This document shows, piece after piece, positions 49,393 through 58,871 of a stretch of 64,000 nucleotides of DNA (position 1 is its first letter; the number at the start of each line of letters is the position of its first letter). Under the pieces are notes generated by a model. That model ran no database searches. It was not told the origin of the DNA and saw only the letters and a program-made list of their open reading frames with translations. Source of the DNA: Alistipes sp. (GTDB lineage: Bacteria > Bacteroidota > Bacteroidia > Bacteroidales > Rikenellaceae); the NCBI GenBank assembly GCA_017463615.1, contig JAFTOU010000020.1, positions 62,001 to 126,000 of the forward strand, read 5' to 3'. Position numbers and translations under genes: made by a program.

Positions 49393-52161
49393 CTACTCCA
49401 TCAGCGTGTACTCGTAGTCGGCGGTGATTTTGTCGCAGGTGTATGTGCGGTCGAAGCGGTCGGTAGCCTCTACGCGGATGGTTGTAGCGTCAGGGTTCTT
49501 GAGTGTGTGGCGATACATATGGTAGCAGGCGTTGGAGTAGGAGTTGGTCTTGCCGCGGCCTACAACGCCGATATGGTAGCCGATGCTCCACCAGTCCTGG
49601 CTGGAGTCGGTAGGGATGAGGCAAGGGTAGTCGCCCAGCTTAGAGGCGTCGTACTTCTTGCTCGGGATAAGGGTCATATAGCCCGCCGATACGCCATCCT
49701 CAAAAATTTCCACCTTCCAGCTTGGGTCGGCATTGAACACATTTGCCAGGATAACATCGTCGCCCAGCTGCATATTGAAGCTCTTGCTCTCCTTGCCGCC
49801 CTTGATATTTCCGCGGTAGAGGCGCAGCTGATAGTCGCGGTCGTTCATACCCTCGTTCACGCCCATATAGTACCAATTCTTGATAGTATTACCCTCAATG
49901 TCGTATACTCCGTAGCCGTTAGGCACGCCGTCGCCGTTCATATTTGACCACCACCACTGGCCACATACAGCGCCGTGGGTGTGCTCATATACGCCACCCG
50001 AGAGTGTTGGCTCGTTGCGGTTGTAGTGGGTATGTCCCGCCATAATATGCGCCTCGTTGTACTGCTTGAGCATACCGATAACATTCTGGATATTCTTATT
50101 CTTTGAGTTGTTGAGCGGAATATGCACGCAGAAGATTACCAGCTTATCCTTCGGTACGGCAGCAAGGTCCTGACGCAGCCACTCGGTCTGCTCGTCGGTG
50201 AAGCAGAGGGTGTAGTTGCTCCACGAGGTGTTTGTGTTCCACTGCATTGTGCGCATAGAGATAATGTGCGCATCGCTGCGGTTCCACGAGTAGTTGATAG
50301 GTCCAAATACGGTCTCAAATGCGCGCTGAGCCTTGATGTTGTAGGTAGATGATGTGGCATCCGCCTCTATTGGCTGATTGGTGTGGAAGTAGGTGTAGTC
50401 GTGGTTGCCCATGGTCTGGAACACCGGCATACCAATCTTATCTGCGGCCATAAAGTCGCGCATATCGTCCATAAACGCCTCGTTGTTGCGGCTACCCTCC
50501 GAGTAGACAATATCGCCCAGCGTTACGCCATAGCAAGGAGCGCCCTTGGTCTGGGCGTGTGCACGAATCTGCGGCACAGACTCTGTGGCGAAGCGGTCGC
50601 CGTGGCGTCTGCCCTTGTTGTCGGTCTCGCGGTTATCCTTACACTGCGGGTCGGCAAGGCAGAAGAGGCTGAACTTGCTCTCCTTACCACCTGGGAGCTT
50701 TGTCAGCGTAAAGTCGTAGGTATCCTTCACAGGGTCGTAGCGGGTAAAGAAGGCTGGCTGGCCATGCTCGTTTATCGCCACCTCGCAGTCGGCAGGGGTG
50801 GAGTAGTAGATATACCAGCAGTCAAGGTGCGGATAGAGCTTGTAGTTACCCTCGGCGTCGGTCTGCACCACGCTGAAGCCATCCGATACGCTTACACCCG
50901 CAGCTGGTGTGCCGTCGGAGTAGCGGATAGTACCCTTGACATAGTCGCTCTGCGTGGAGTCTGAGAGTGAGGTGATGTATACGCGAATGTCGTCTACAAA
51001 CATACGGTTATTCTCCGTCTCGCCCAACGCACCACCGATGGCGATGCTACCATTGTGCGGAACATTGCGGAGCGTTACGGTGTACTCCTTCCAGTCGGAA
51101 GGGTAGTCGCCCTCAAGGGTTAGCGTTACGCGGTCGGTCTGGCTCAGGTAGTTCATCTTGTTGTCGCTACCAAGTGCAGCCCTTGAGAGTGCCGCAACAG
51201 CCATAAATCGCTCGCTGTCAATGGCGTTCTGATCGCCATAAGGGGCAGCCCTGAATACCACCTTGACTGTCGCCATCTTGCCCTCTGGAATAGCCGAAAG
51301 GATAGGGGTGCAGATGAATGAGCGGTTTGCAGTCGTGCCAATCTTGACATAGCCTGGGCGTGCGCATACGGAACTTCCCGTAGCGTTGCTCTTGCCGCCT
51401 ATCCAGCCCCACTTCTCTATGCCCATATCGTCCAGCAGACCCGCAAGGGTAGAGAATAGGCCAATCTCCGTGCCTGCGCCTACGCCATAGTAACCCTTGT
51501 CTGTAAGCTCAATCTCGCCCGTAGCACCTGCGCCGCTAAGCGATGTTAGCGATGCACAGTCGGTGCGCGATATACCTGCGCTGTGGCTGGTAAGGTCACC
51601 ACCATAGATTATGCCCGAGAAGTTCTCAAACAGAATAAGGTCGCCCTCCTTGGCATCGCTCGTAACAACAGCACGCTTGTCGGCCACAGAGGCTGTTGTC
51701 CTTACAGCAACAGCCTTGGCATTGACCGTAGAGTTTGTCAGGTTGCTGACCCTGACATAGTAGGTGGTTGAAGGTGTAAGCCCGCTGAATATGAAGCGTG
51801 GCGGCGTGGTGTTACTGTTGAATAACAACGCCCCATCTGCCATATTCTCCTTTATCGGACTTACACTTGTGACGATGTTCATACAAGACTTATCGCGATA
51901 GAGGGTAGCTTTGTACTTCTTTGTAATATCTGTAGTGTAGTCTGCCGCACTGTTTGGCACAACCTCGGCAAGATATGGAACATTCTCCTCCTTTACGGTC
52001 CAGGCGATAGATATGGTGGTATCCGTAGCGCTCACCTGCCGCACATTCACATTGGGGTCAATCTCCAGTGTAGATGGGTTGTTCTCCATCCCGCCATCAT
52101 CCGGTGTACATCCCACCGCGAACATCAAAACTGATAACAAAAAAGTACTAAAGCGTCTCAT
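49393..52161 (-). CDS. Calcineurin-like phosphoesterase lipoprotein C (no fimbrillin-like module)
   Basis: 922 residues, lipoprotein signal with Cys18 (MFAVGC). Order: fibronectin-III-like domain (about 35-155), a beta-sandwich adhesion-like middle (about 165-395), a carboxypeptidase-regulatory-like unit (KGTIRYSDGTPAAGVSVSDG), then the metallophosphatase core with LADPQC, TLGDIVYS, MGNHDYTY, CVHIPLNN and GHTHYNRN, and a C-terminal beta domain. Metal ligands look complete, so active; substrate unknown. Likely exported to the surface. Last of three paralogues, 15 bases after the second. Confidence 0.83.
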   Translation of the reverse strand: MRRFSTFLLSVLMFAVGCTPDDGGMENNPSTLEIDPNVNVRQVSATDTTISIAWTVKEENVPYLAEVVPNSAADYTTDITKKYKATLYRDKSCMNIVTSVSPIKENMADGALLFNSNTTPPRFIFSGLTPSTTYYVRVSNLTNSTVNAKAVAVRTTASVADKRAVVTSDAKEGDLILFENFSGIIYGGDLTSHSAGISRTDCASLTSLSGAGATGEIELTDKGYYGVGAGTEIGLFSTLAGLLDDMGIEKWGWIGGKSNATGSSVCARPGYVKIGTTANRSFICTPILSAIPEGKMATVKVVFRAAPYGDQNAIDSERFMAVAALSRAALGSDNKMNYLSQTDRVTLTLEGDYPSDWKEYTVTLRNVPHNGSIAIGGALGETENNRMFVDDIRVYITSLSDSTQSDYVKGTIRYSDGTPAAGVSVSDGFSVVQTDAEGNYKLYPHLDCWYIYYSTPADCEVAINEHGQPAFFTRYDPVKDTYDFTLTKLPGGKESKFSLFCLADPQCKDNRETDNKGRRHGDRFATESVPQIRAHAQTKGAPCYGVTLGDIVYSEGSRNNEAFMDDMRDFMAADKIGMPVFQTMGNHDYTYFHTNQPIEADATSSTYNIKAQRAFETVFGPINYSWNRSDAHIISMRTMQWNTNTSWSNYTLCFTDEQTEWLRQDLAAVPKDKLVIFCVHIPLNNSKNKNIQNVIGMLKQYNEAHIMAGHTHYNRNEPTLSGGVYEHTHGAVCGQWWWSNMNGDGVPNGYGVYDIEGNTIKNWYYMGVNEGMNDRDYQLRLYRGNIKGGKESKSFNMQLGDDVILANVFNADPSWKVEIFEDGVSAGYMTLIPSKKYDASKLGDYPCLIPTDSSQDWWSIGYHIGVVGRGKTNSYSNACYHMYRHTLKNPDATTIRVEATDRFDRTYTCDKITADYEYTLME

Positions 52162-52176
52162 TGCGAAAGTCTATAA

Positions 52177-55100
52177 TTATTTTGTCATTAACGTATAGTC
52201 GTAGTTGCCGATAATCTCCGACGAGGTGTAGGTTTTGCCGAAGCGGTCGGTTGCCTCTACGCGGATAGCCGATGCGTTAGGGTTCTTGAGGGTGTACTTG
52301 TACATGTGGAAACAACTTGTAAGGTAGTTTGCGCGTGTACCACCCACATGGCCACGACCTACAACACCGATATGGTAGCCGATAGCCCACCAATCCTGGT
52401 TGGATGCGGTAGATGGCTTTGTAGGGCTGCTCTCGCTTGAGCCCGCAGTAGGATTCTCCTTCTTGAACGACATGAGCGACATATTACCAGTGTAGGTGTT
52501 GTCCTCGTATACCTTGATGGTCCAAGTAGGGTCGGCGTTGAATACATTGGCAAGCAGTACGCCTGAGCCGTGCTGCAGGGCGATATACTCGTGTGTACCA
52601 CCGCACTTAAGGTCACCACGATAGAGGCGAATCTGGTAGTCGCGGTCGTTCTGACCTGTATTCTGACCCTTGTAGTACCAGTTTTTGATAGTATTGCCCT
52701 CAATGTCGTATACGCCATAGCCGTTAGGACAGCCGTCGCCATTTACGCGAGAGTACCACCAAGTACCGCACACGGCTGCGTGTACATGCTCAAATACGCC
52801 ACCCGAGAGTGTAGGCTCGTTACGGTTGTAGTGGGTGTGACCCGACATGATGTGGGCCTCGTCGTACTGCTTGAGCAGGTTGATTACATTCTGAACATTC
52901 TTGTTGTTTGAGTTTACAAGTGGGATATGCACGCAGAAGATAATCAGCTTGTTCTTCGGAACGAATGAGAGGTCCTGCTTGAGCCAGTTGTACTGCTCGT
53001 CGGTAAAGGCGAGGGAGTAGTTTGCGGCATTGTTGTTTGCATTCCACTGTATATTTCGCATACAAACGATGTGCGCATCGCCACGATCCCAAGAGTGATC
53101 AATAGGGCCAAATATATCCTCAAATACACGCTGAGCCTTCATATTGTAGGTAGAAGAGGTCTCGTCGGCAGAGATAGTTACACTGCTTGAGAAGAAGGTG
53201 TAGTCGTGGTTACCCATGGTCTGGAAGATAGGCATACCGATATTATCCTTTGCCATGTGGCCACGCAGATAAGGCATCTGAGCCTCGCAGTTGCGGTTAC
53301 CCTCAGAGTATGCCACATCACCCAGCGTTACACCATAGCAAGGAACGCCCTTAGTTGCAGCGTGAGCCTTGATGTCAGGCACTGCCTCGTTGTTGAAGCG
53401 GTTGCGGTGTGTAGCATCCTTACACTGTGGGTCAGCAAGGCAGAAGAGGGCAAAGTTGCTCTCCTTACCACCTGCCAGCTTCTTGAGTGTAAAGTTGTAG
53501 GTGGTCTTAGTTGTGCTATACTTTGTGAAGAATGCAGGCTGACCGTAATCGTTGATATTTACCTCGCAGTCAGCAGGGGTGGTGTAGTAGATGTACCACG
53601 CATCCTGATGAGGGTAGATGGTGTACTTACCCTGAGTGTCGGTCTGCACTACGGTAAAGCCGTCAGATACGCTTACGCCAGCAGCAGGAGTACCGTCGGA
53701 GTAGGTAATAGTACCCGTTGCGATAGGCTCCTCTGGACCATCCTCCAGTGCGGTGATGTATACGCGGATGTCGTCAAGGAACATACGGTTTGTAGTGGTT
53801 GCACTCAGAGCACCACCCAGTGCGATAGATGAGCCTGAAGGTACGCCCGTAAGGGTTACAGAGTACTCCTTCCAGTCGGATACATAGTCGCCCTCAAGGG
53901 TCAGCTGCTGCTCGTCTACAACCTCCTTGTAGGAGATAGAGTTGTCGCCCGCAAGTGTAGCGCCTGCAAGTGCCTTGACTGCCATATAACGCTCAGCGTC
54001 GTAGTCTACATTTGTCAGCTTATTATTCGCACCATAAGGGGCAGCATTGAAGACAACCTTAAGCGTTGCCAACTTACCCTTAGGGATAGAGTTGAGCACT
54101 GGAGTACAGATAAATGAGCGGTTGTTGGATGTTCCAATCTTCAGGAAGCCCGAGCGTGCGCAGATAGAGCCGCCATTAGCACCGCTCTTACCGCCAATCC
54201 AGCCCCAATCATTAACGCCCATCTCGTCAATAAGACCTGCCAGAGTGTTGAATAGACCAATCTCAGTGCCGCCATCTACGAGGTAGTAGCCTTCGCTGCT
54301 TGCAGTAATCTCGCCCTTGACATCTACGCCGTCAAAAGAGGTGAGCTTGTTGCGGTCGGTACGCGAGATACCCGCTGCGCGAGCAGCACCCTCACCCGCA
54401 TATACAAGACCTGCGAAGTTCTCGTATACAATCATATCGCCCGCCTTAGCATTTGTGGTAACCACATTCGCCTTGTTTGCAAGAGGCGCAGTGGTGGTAA
54501 TCTGTACTGGCTTGGTGTTAGAGTAGTTGTCGGTGATATTTGTAACCTTAGCGAAGTATGGGGTTGCAGACTCCAGACCGCTGAATACGAAGCGTGGAGG
54601 GCATACAGGGCTCTCAAACAGTGCCTTGTTATCATACAAGTTCATCTTCACTGGGCTTACGCTTACAACAAGGTCGGTGCAAGCCTCGTCGCGATAGAGG
54701 GCAACCTTGTACTCCTTAGTAATATCGGTGGTGTAGTCAGCTGCGCTGTTAGGGATAATCTCGCTAATGTATGGGATGTTAGCCTCGGTGATTGTCCAGC
54801 CGATAGCGATTGTAGAGTCGGTTACGCGAACAGCGCGCACATTGAGCTTGCTGTCTACCTCTGGCTCTGGGTCTGGCTCAACCTCTGGACCGTGGTTGCC
54901 GAGGTTGTAGTAGTACTCGCCCTGCTTGATAGCCTCAAGGTCGTGCACCTCGTTGAAGTCGCCAATAGCGAGCTTTACGGTATATACCTCGCCTGCTACG
55001 AACTTCTCCTCCGGCTTGTAGCAGAAGGTGTAGACGCCCATGTCGGTCAGCACCTCAAAATTAACCTTACCCGTTGCACTCTTGAAGTCCACAGCGGCGA

Positions 55101-55779
55101 TAGATGCCCAGCCGTCCTTAGATGTGCCCTGTGCAGGAGAGGTGTAGTTGAGTGTCAGCGTCTTGCTTGCAGGGTTGGTGATTGCGCCCTGCTCAAAGTC
55201 TGCCACGCCAGTACCTGCGATAGCCACCTGCTCAGCGTTGATGGTTACAGCGTTGATTGAGCGCTCCTCAGGCAGTGTGATGTCAAAGCGGATATACGCC
55301 GTAGCAGGGGTGAAGCTAAACTCGCTGTTGTCCTGACTTGTGCCGAACATCAGCAGCTTATCCTTTAGGTCTGCACCGCGAGCAGGGGCGTAGCTCTGCT
55401 CTGTAGGGATGGTTACACTAACCTTGCCCGATGCGAGCGAAGAGGCTGAAGATGGATATACAGAGTATACCACCTCCTTAGATGGGGCAAATGTACCCGC
55501 AAATGTACCTGTGGTGGTGCCCTGGCCGCGCTTGATGCTAAATACAGCACTCTTTGTAAGGTCTGTGAGCATAATCTTGTCGCTACTGCTCCAGAAGATT
55601 GACATATCGTCGTTGCTGTCAATCAGTCCGCTTGCGCGGGTAGTGTTGTTAATGGTTGCCGTTACCTGTGTAATCTCCGTCTGCGGAGGTGTCACTGGCT
55701 CGTCGTCAATTCCCTCGTCGCCACCTTTACATCCGGCAAAGAGGGCGAGGATGATTGAAATTGGAATAAATTTTTTCAT
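52177..55779 (-). CDS. Calcineurin-like phosphoesterase lipoprotein B (fimbrillin-like plus middle module)
   Basis: 1200 residues, lipoprotein Cys17 (ALFAGC). Same catalytic core and C-terminus as the neighbouring paralogues (LADPQC, TLGDVAYS, MGNHDYTF, CVHIPLVN, GHTHYNRN). It carries both extra modules: an N-terminal fimbrillin-like domain (about 35-290: TTRASGLIDSNDDMSIFW, VVYSVYPSS, VSVTIPTEQ) and the FnIII plus beta-sandwich middle also found in paralogue C. The middle of B and C is very similar (for example GIFW-type WGWIGGKS and SFICTP), pointing to recent duplication. 15 bases from C and 26 from A. Confidence 0.83.
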   Translation of the reverse strand: MKKFIPISIILALFAGCKGGDEGIDDEPVTPPQTEITQVTATINNTTRASGLIDSNDDMSIFWSSSDKIMLTDLTKSAVFSIKRGQGTTTGTFAGTFAPSKEVVYSVYPSSASSLASGKVSVTIPTEQSYAPARGADLKDKLLMFGTSQDNSEFSFTPATAYIRFDITLPEERSINAVTINAEQVAIAGTGVADFEQGAITNPASKTLTLNYTSPAQGTSKDGWASIAAVDFKSATGKVNFEVLTDMGVYTFCYKPEEKFVAGEVYTVKLAIGDFNEVHDLEAIKQGEYYYNLGNHGPEVEPDPEPEVDSKLNVRAVRVTDSTIAIGWTITEANIPYISEIIPNSAADYTTDITKEYKVALYRDEACTDLVVSVSPVKMNLYDNKALFESPVCPPRFVFSGLESATPYFAKVTNITDNYSNTKPVQITTTAPLANKANVVTTNAKAGDMIVYENFAGLVYAGEGAARAAGISRTDRNKLTSFDGVDVKGEITASSEGYYLVDGGTEIGLFNTLAGLIDEMGVNDWGWIGGKSGANGGSICARSGFLKIGTSNNRSFICTPVLNSIPKGKLATLKVVFNAAPYGANNKLTNVDYDAERYMAVKALAGATLAGDNSISYKEVVDEQQLTLEGDYVSDWKEYSVTLTGVPSGSSIALGGALSATTTNRMFLDDIRVYITALEDGPEEPIATGTITYSDGTPAAGVSVSDGFTVVQTDTQGKYTIYPHQDAWYIYYTTPADCEVNINDYGQPAFFTKYSTTKTTYNFTLKKLAGGKESNFALFCLADPQCKDATHRNRFNNEAVPDIKAHAATKGVPCYGVTLGDVAYSEGNRNCEAQMPYLRGHMAKDNIGMPIFQTMGNHDYTFFSSSVTISADETSSTYNMKAQRVFEDIFGPIDHSWDRGDAHIVCMRNIQWNANNNAANYSLAFTDEQYNWLKQDLSFVPKNKLIIFCVHIPLVNSNNKNVQNVINLLKQYDEAHIMSGHTHYNRNEPTLSGGVFEHVHAAVCGTWWYSRVNGDGCPNGYGVYDIEGNTIKNWYYKGQNTGQNDRDYQIRLYRGDLKCGGTHEYIALQHGSGVLLANVFNADPTWTIKVYEDNTYTGNMSLMSFKKENPTAGSSESSPTKPSTASNQDWWAIGYHIGVVGRGHVGGTRANYLTSCFHMYKYTLKNPNASAIRVEATDRFGKTYTSSEIIGNYDYTLMTK

Positions 55780-55805
55780 CTTTTTAGGTATTATTAGTTT
55801 GTCAA

Positions 55806-58259
55806 TTATTTCATCAGCGAGTAGTCGTAGTCGGCCGTAATGGTAGAGCAGCTGTATGTTCTGCCAAAGCGGTCGGTTGCCTCCACGCGCACAGAGGCAT
55901 TTTTGTCCTTGAGCGTGTATTTATATAGGTGGAAACCGTTGGTGTTGTAGCTTGTTCTTGAGCGCTTCTTCACACCCACATGGTAGCCGATAGCCCACCA
56001 GTCTTGACTTGAGGCCGTTGATGGCTTTGTTGGGTTGTCTATGCCCGTGCCCTTTGTTGGGGTCTCCTTCTTGTTCTTAATCATGGTCATATCGCCGCTG
56101 TAGACGCCATTCTCGTATACCTTGACGCTCCAGCTTGGGTCGGCATTGAATACATTGGCAAGGATAACCCCGTCGCCATGCTGCTGGGCGAAGTACTCAT
56201 ACTGACCACCACTCTTGTGGTCGCCACGATAGAGGCGCATCTGATAGTCGCGGTCGTTCTGACCCGTATTTACGCCCTGGTAGTACCAGTTGGTTATGGT
56301 GTTGCCCTCAATGTCGTAGACTCCGTAGCCGTTAGGACAGCCATCGCCATTGGTATTTGAGTGCCACCAAGCGCCACATACGGCAGCGTGTACATGCTCG
56401 TAGACGCCACTTGAGAGTGTAGGCTCGTTGCGCATATAGTGGGTATGTCCTGCCATAATATGAGCCTCGTTGTAGGATGCCAGCAGGGCGATAACATTCT
56501 GAACATTCTTCTTCGTTGAGTTTACTAACGGGATGTGCACGCAGAGGATAACCAACTTATCCTTAGGTACATAGCTGAGGTCTTGGCGCAGCCACTCATA
56601 CTGCTCGTCGCTAAAGCCGAGTGAGTAGTCGCCACCCGAGCTATTGCTGTTCCATAGCATATCGCGCATACAGACAATATGCGTATCGCTACGATTCCAC
56701 GAGTGGTTTACAGGGCCGAAAATATCCTCAAAGAGTCGCTGAGCCTTGATGTTGTATGTAGACGAGGTCTCGTCCGCCTCAATCGGTGCAGAGCTGTTGA
56801 AGTAGAGGTAGTCGTGGTTGCCCATGGTCTGGTAGATGGCAATTCCCGTCTTGCTCTTTGACATGTGGTCACGCATATATGGCATCTGAGGGGTAGTGTC
56901 GCTACTATCGCCCGAACTTACAATATCTCCCAGCGTTACGCCGTAGCAAGGTACTCCCTTGCTCTCTGCCAGTGCCTTGATATGAGGCACAGACTCTTTC
57001 TGGAAGCGTGAACGACCAGTAGAGTTGCTACACTGCGGGTCGGCAAGACAGAAGAGTGCAAAGCGGCTCTCCTTTCCCCCGGCGAGCTTCGTTAGGGTAA
57101 AGTTGTAGATATATCGCTCTGGCTCGTACTTGATAAAGAACTCTGGCTGTCCGTAGCTGTTTGTCACCGTCTGACAGTCGGCAGGCAGCGAGTAGTATAT
57201 GTACCACGCATCGGTGTGCGGGGTGAGTGAGTAGCGACCATTCTGGTCTGTCTGTACCACCGAGAAACCGTCGGAGATACTTACGCCAGTGGCTGGAGTG
57301 CCGTCGTCGTAGGTTACAGTACCTCGCGCAACCGTTCCAGGCTCTGGGATAACCTCTGGTATACCCTTGCTGCTGTAGAACTCGCCCTGAGAGAGTGACT
57401 CTCGGCTCTCAACCTGCACAAAGGTGTTGATGTCAAGCGTTGCGGTGTATACCTCACCTGCGGCTAAATCTCTGTCGGGGGTGTAGCAGAAACTGTACTG
57501 AGCATCTGTGGTTGTGATGTTGTAGAGTACACGAGCAGATGACTTGCTGAAGGCCGTTGGTGCTATGGCTACCCACCCCTCGGCGGTCTTGCCCTTAGGA
57601 GCACTTGCAAAGTTGAGCACCACGCTGTCGCAACCTGTGGCTGTCAGAGCTGCCGTCTGAGGGTTTAGCGACGCTGCGCCCGAAATCTTGCACTGCTCAG
57701 CCTTCATAGTAATGCTCTGGATACTCTCGGTAGGGGCAACGGTTAGGTTGAATCGTACCGCTGCAATGGCTGGTGTAAGGGTGAAGTTGTGCTTCGCATC
57801 GCCACCGCCAAAGAGGATAACCTTATCCTTGATATCCTTGCCTATGCCGTTGCTGTGGCTCTGTTCGGTAGGAATTGTTACCGATAGAGAGTTGCGGCTC
57901 TGCGCAGGGTTGAACGACGAGGCAGGGTAGAGGGCATAGAGTGCACCCTCAGCAACCTCTAACGAGCCTGTGAACGCTCCGCGATTGCTACCCTCGCCAC
58001 TATCAAGCGTGAAGGTTGCAAAGCTGTTGCGGTCGGTAACTATAATCTGGTCGCCACCGCTCCAGTATGCCGATAGATTGTCGTTGTTATCCACCACCGC
58101 ACTTACGCGGGTAGAGTTGTCTATGGTGACTGTGACCGAATTTATCGCCCCGGATGGGACAATGGGTTGCTCGTTATTACCCGTACCGTCGTCTGGCGTG
58201 GGTGAGCAGGCGATAAAAAGAAGCGAAAGAATAGTTAAAAAGAGTATACTCTTTTTCAT
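55806..58259 (-). CDS. Calcineurin-like phosphoesterase lipoprotein A (fimbrillin-like, no middle module)
   Basis: 817 residues, lipoprotein Cys18 (FIACSP). N-terminal fimbrillin-like domain (STRVSAVVDNNDNLSAYW, ALYALYPASS, LSVTIPTEQSH) is joined directly to the GTVTYDDGTPATGVSISDG unit and the metallophosphatase core (LADPQC, TLGDIVSS, MGNHDYLY, CVHIPLVN, GHTHYMRN). The FnIII and beta-sandwich middle of B and C is absent. First gene of the three-gene unit, with a promoter box just upstream. Confidence 0.83.
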   Translation of the reverse strand: MKKSILFLTILSLLFIACSPTPDDGTGNNEQPIVPSGAINSVTVTIDNSTRVSAVVDNNDNLSAYWSGGDQIIVTDRNSFATFTLDSGEGSNRGAFTGSLEVAEGALYALYPASSFNPAQSRNSLSVTIPTEQSHSNGIGKDIKDKVILFGGGDAKHNFTLTPAIAAVRFNLTVAPTESIQSITMKAEQCKISGAASLNPQTAALTATGCDSVVLNFASAPKGKTAEGWVAIAPTAFSKSSARVLYNITTTDAQYSFCYTPDRDLAAGEVYTATLDINTFVQVESRESLSQGEFYSSKGIPEVIPEPGTVARGTVTYDDGTPATGVSISDGFSVVQTDQNGRYSLTPHTDAWYIYYSLPADCQTVTNSYGQPEFFIKYEPERYIYNFTLTKLAGGKESRFALFCLADPQCSNSTGRSRFQKESVPHIKALAESKGVPCYGVTLGDIVSSGDSSDTTPQMPYMRDHMSKSKTGIAIYQTMGNHDYLYFNSSAPIEADETSSTYNIKAQRLFEDIFGPVNHSWNRSDTHIVCMRDMLWNSNSSGGDYSLGFSDEQYEWLRQDLSYVPKDKLVILCVHIPLVNSTKKNVQNVIALLASYNEAHIMAGHTHYMRNEPTLSSGVYEHVHAAVCGAWWHSNTNGDGCPNGYGVYDIEGNTITNWYYQGVNTGQNDRDYQMRLYRGDHKSGGQYEYFAQQHGDGVILANVFNADPSWSVKVYENGVYSGDMTMIKNKKETPTKGTGIDNPTKPSTASSQDWWAIGYHVGVKKRSRTSYNTNGFHLYKYTLKDKNASVRVEATDRFGRTYSCSTITADYDYSLMK

Positions 58260-58288
58260 TTTGTTAGGTTTTTAGGGTATTATCTGGG

Positions 58289-58296
58289 CAAAGTTA
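58289..58296 (-). promoter_or_regulatory. Promoter -7 box of the phosphoesterase cluster
   Basis: Reads TAACTTTG on the minus strand, about 30 bases upstream of the first ATG. No clear -33 element. Confidence 0.5.
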
Positions 58297-58350
58297 AGAA
58301 TTTTTATGGAAAATTGGTGCGATTTGCTCCATTTTGTGCTCAATATTTGT

Positions 58351-58358
58351 TATCTTTG
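58351..58358 (+). promoter_or_regulatory. Promoter -7 box of ispF
   Basis: TATCTTTG, 18 bases before the ispF ATG, divergent from the phosphoesterase promoter about 60 bases away. Confidence 0.6.
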
Positions 58359-58376
58359 TCAAAAAAATAGAGTGGT

Positions 58377-58856
58377 ATGAACTTTAGAATTGGACACGGA
58401 TATGATGTTCACGCGCTGGGCGAGGGGCTGAAACTTGTGCTTGGCGGTGTGGAGATTGAGCATACAAAGGGTTGCATTGCCCATTCGGATGGCGATGTGC
58501 TGCTGCACGCCCTTTGCGATGCACTGCTTGGCGCGGCGGCGCTGGGGGATATTGGCAAGCACTTTCCCGATAGCTCGGCTGAGTTCAAGGGTATTAGCTC
58601 GCTGCTGCTGTTAGAGCGCGTTGTGGCACTGCTTGCGGAGCAGGGTTATAGCGTTGGTAATGTGGATGTTACCATCGCTATGCAGCGCCCAAAGCTAAGG
58701 CCATATATTGATACCATGCGCGAGCGTATTGCCTCCTGTATCGGCATAGATGTAGATTGCGTTTCGGTCAAGGCGACTACCACCGAGCACCTCGGCTTTG
58801 AGGGCGAGGAGCGTGGCGTGTCGGCTACCGCTGTGGCGCTGATTTATAAGAAGTAA
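58377..58856 (+). CDS. ispF: 2-C-methyl-D-erythritol 2,4-cyclodiphosphate synthase
   Basis: Fifth enzyme of the MEP isoprenoid pathway. 159 residues: RIGHGYDVHALGEG (zinc Asp/His), GCIAHSDGDVLLHALCDALLGAAALGDIGKHFPD, and KATTTEHLGFEGEERG near the C-terminus. Full length with all metal and substrate motifs. 15 bases before pepD. Confidence 0.96.
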   Translation: MNFRIGHGYDVHALGEGLKLVLGGVEIEHTKGCIAHSDGDVLLHALCDALLGAAALGDIGKHFPDSSAEFKGISSLLLLERVVALLAEQGYSVGNVDVTIAMQRPKLRPYIDTMRERIASCIGIDVDCVSVKATTTEHLGFEGEERGVSATAVALIYKK

Positions 58857-58871
58857 CTAAAATATAACAAT

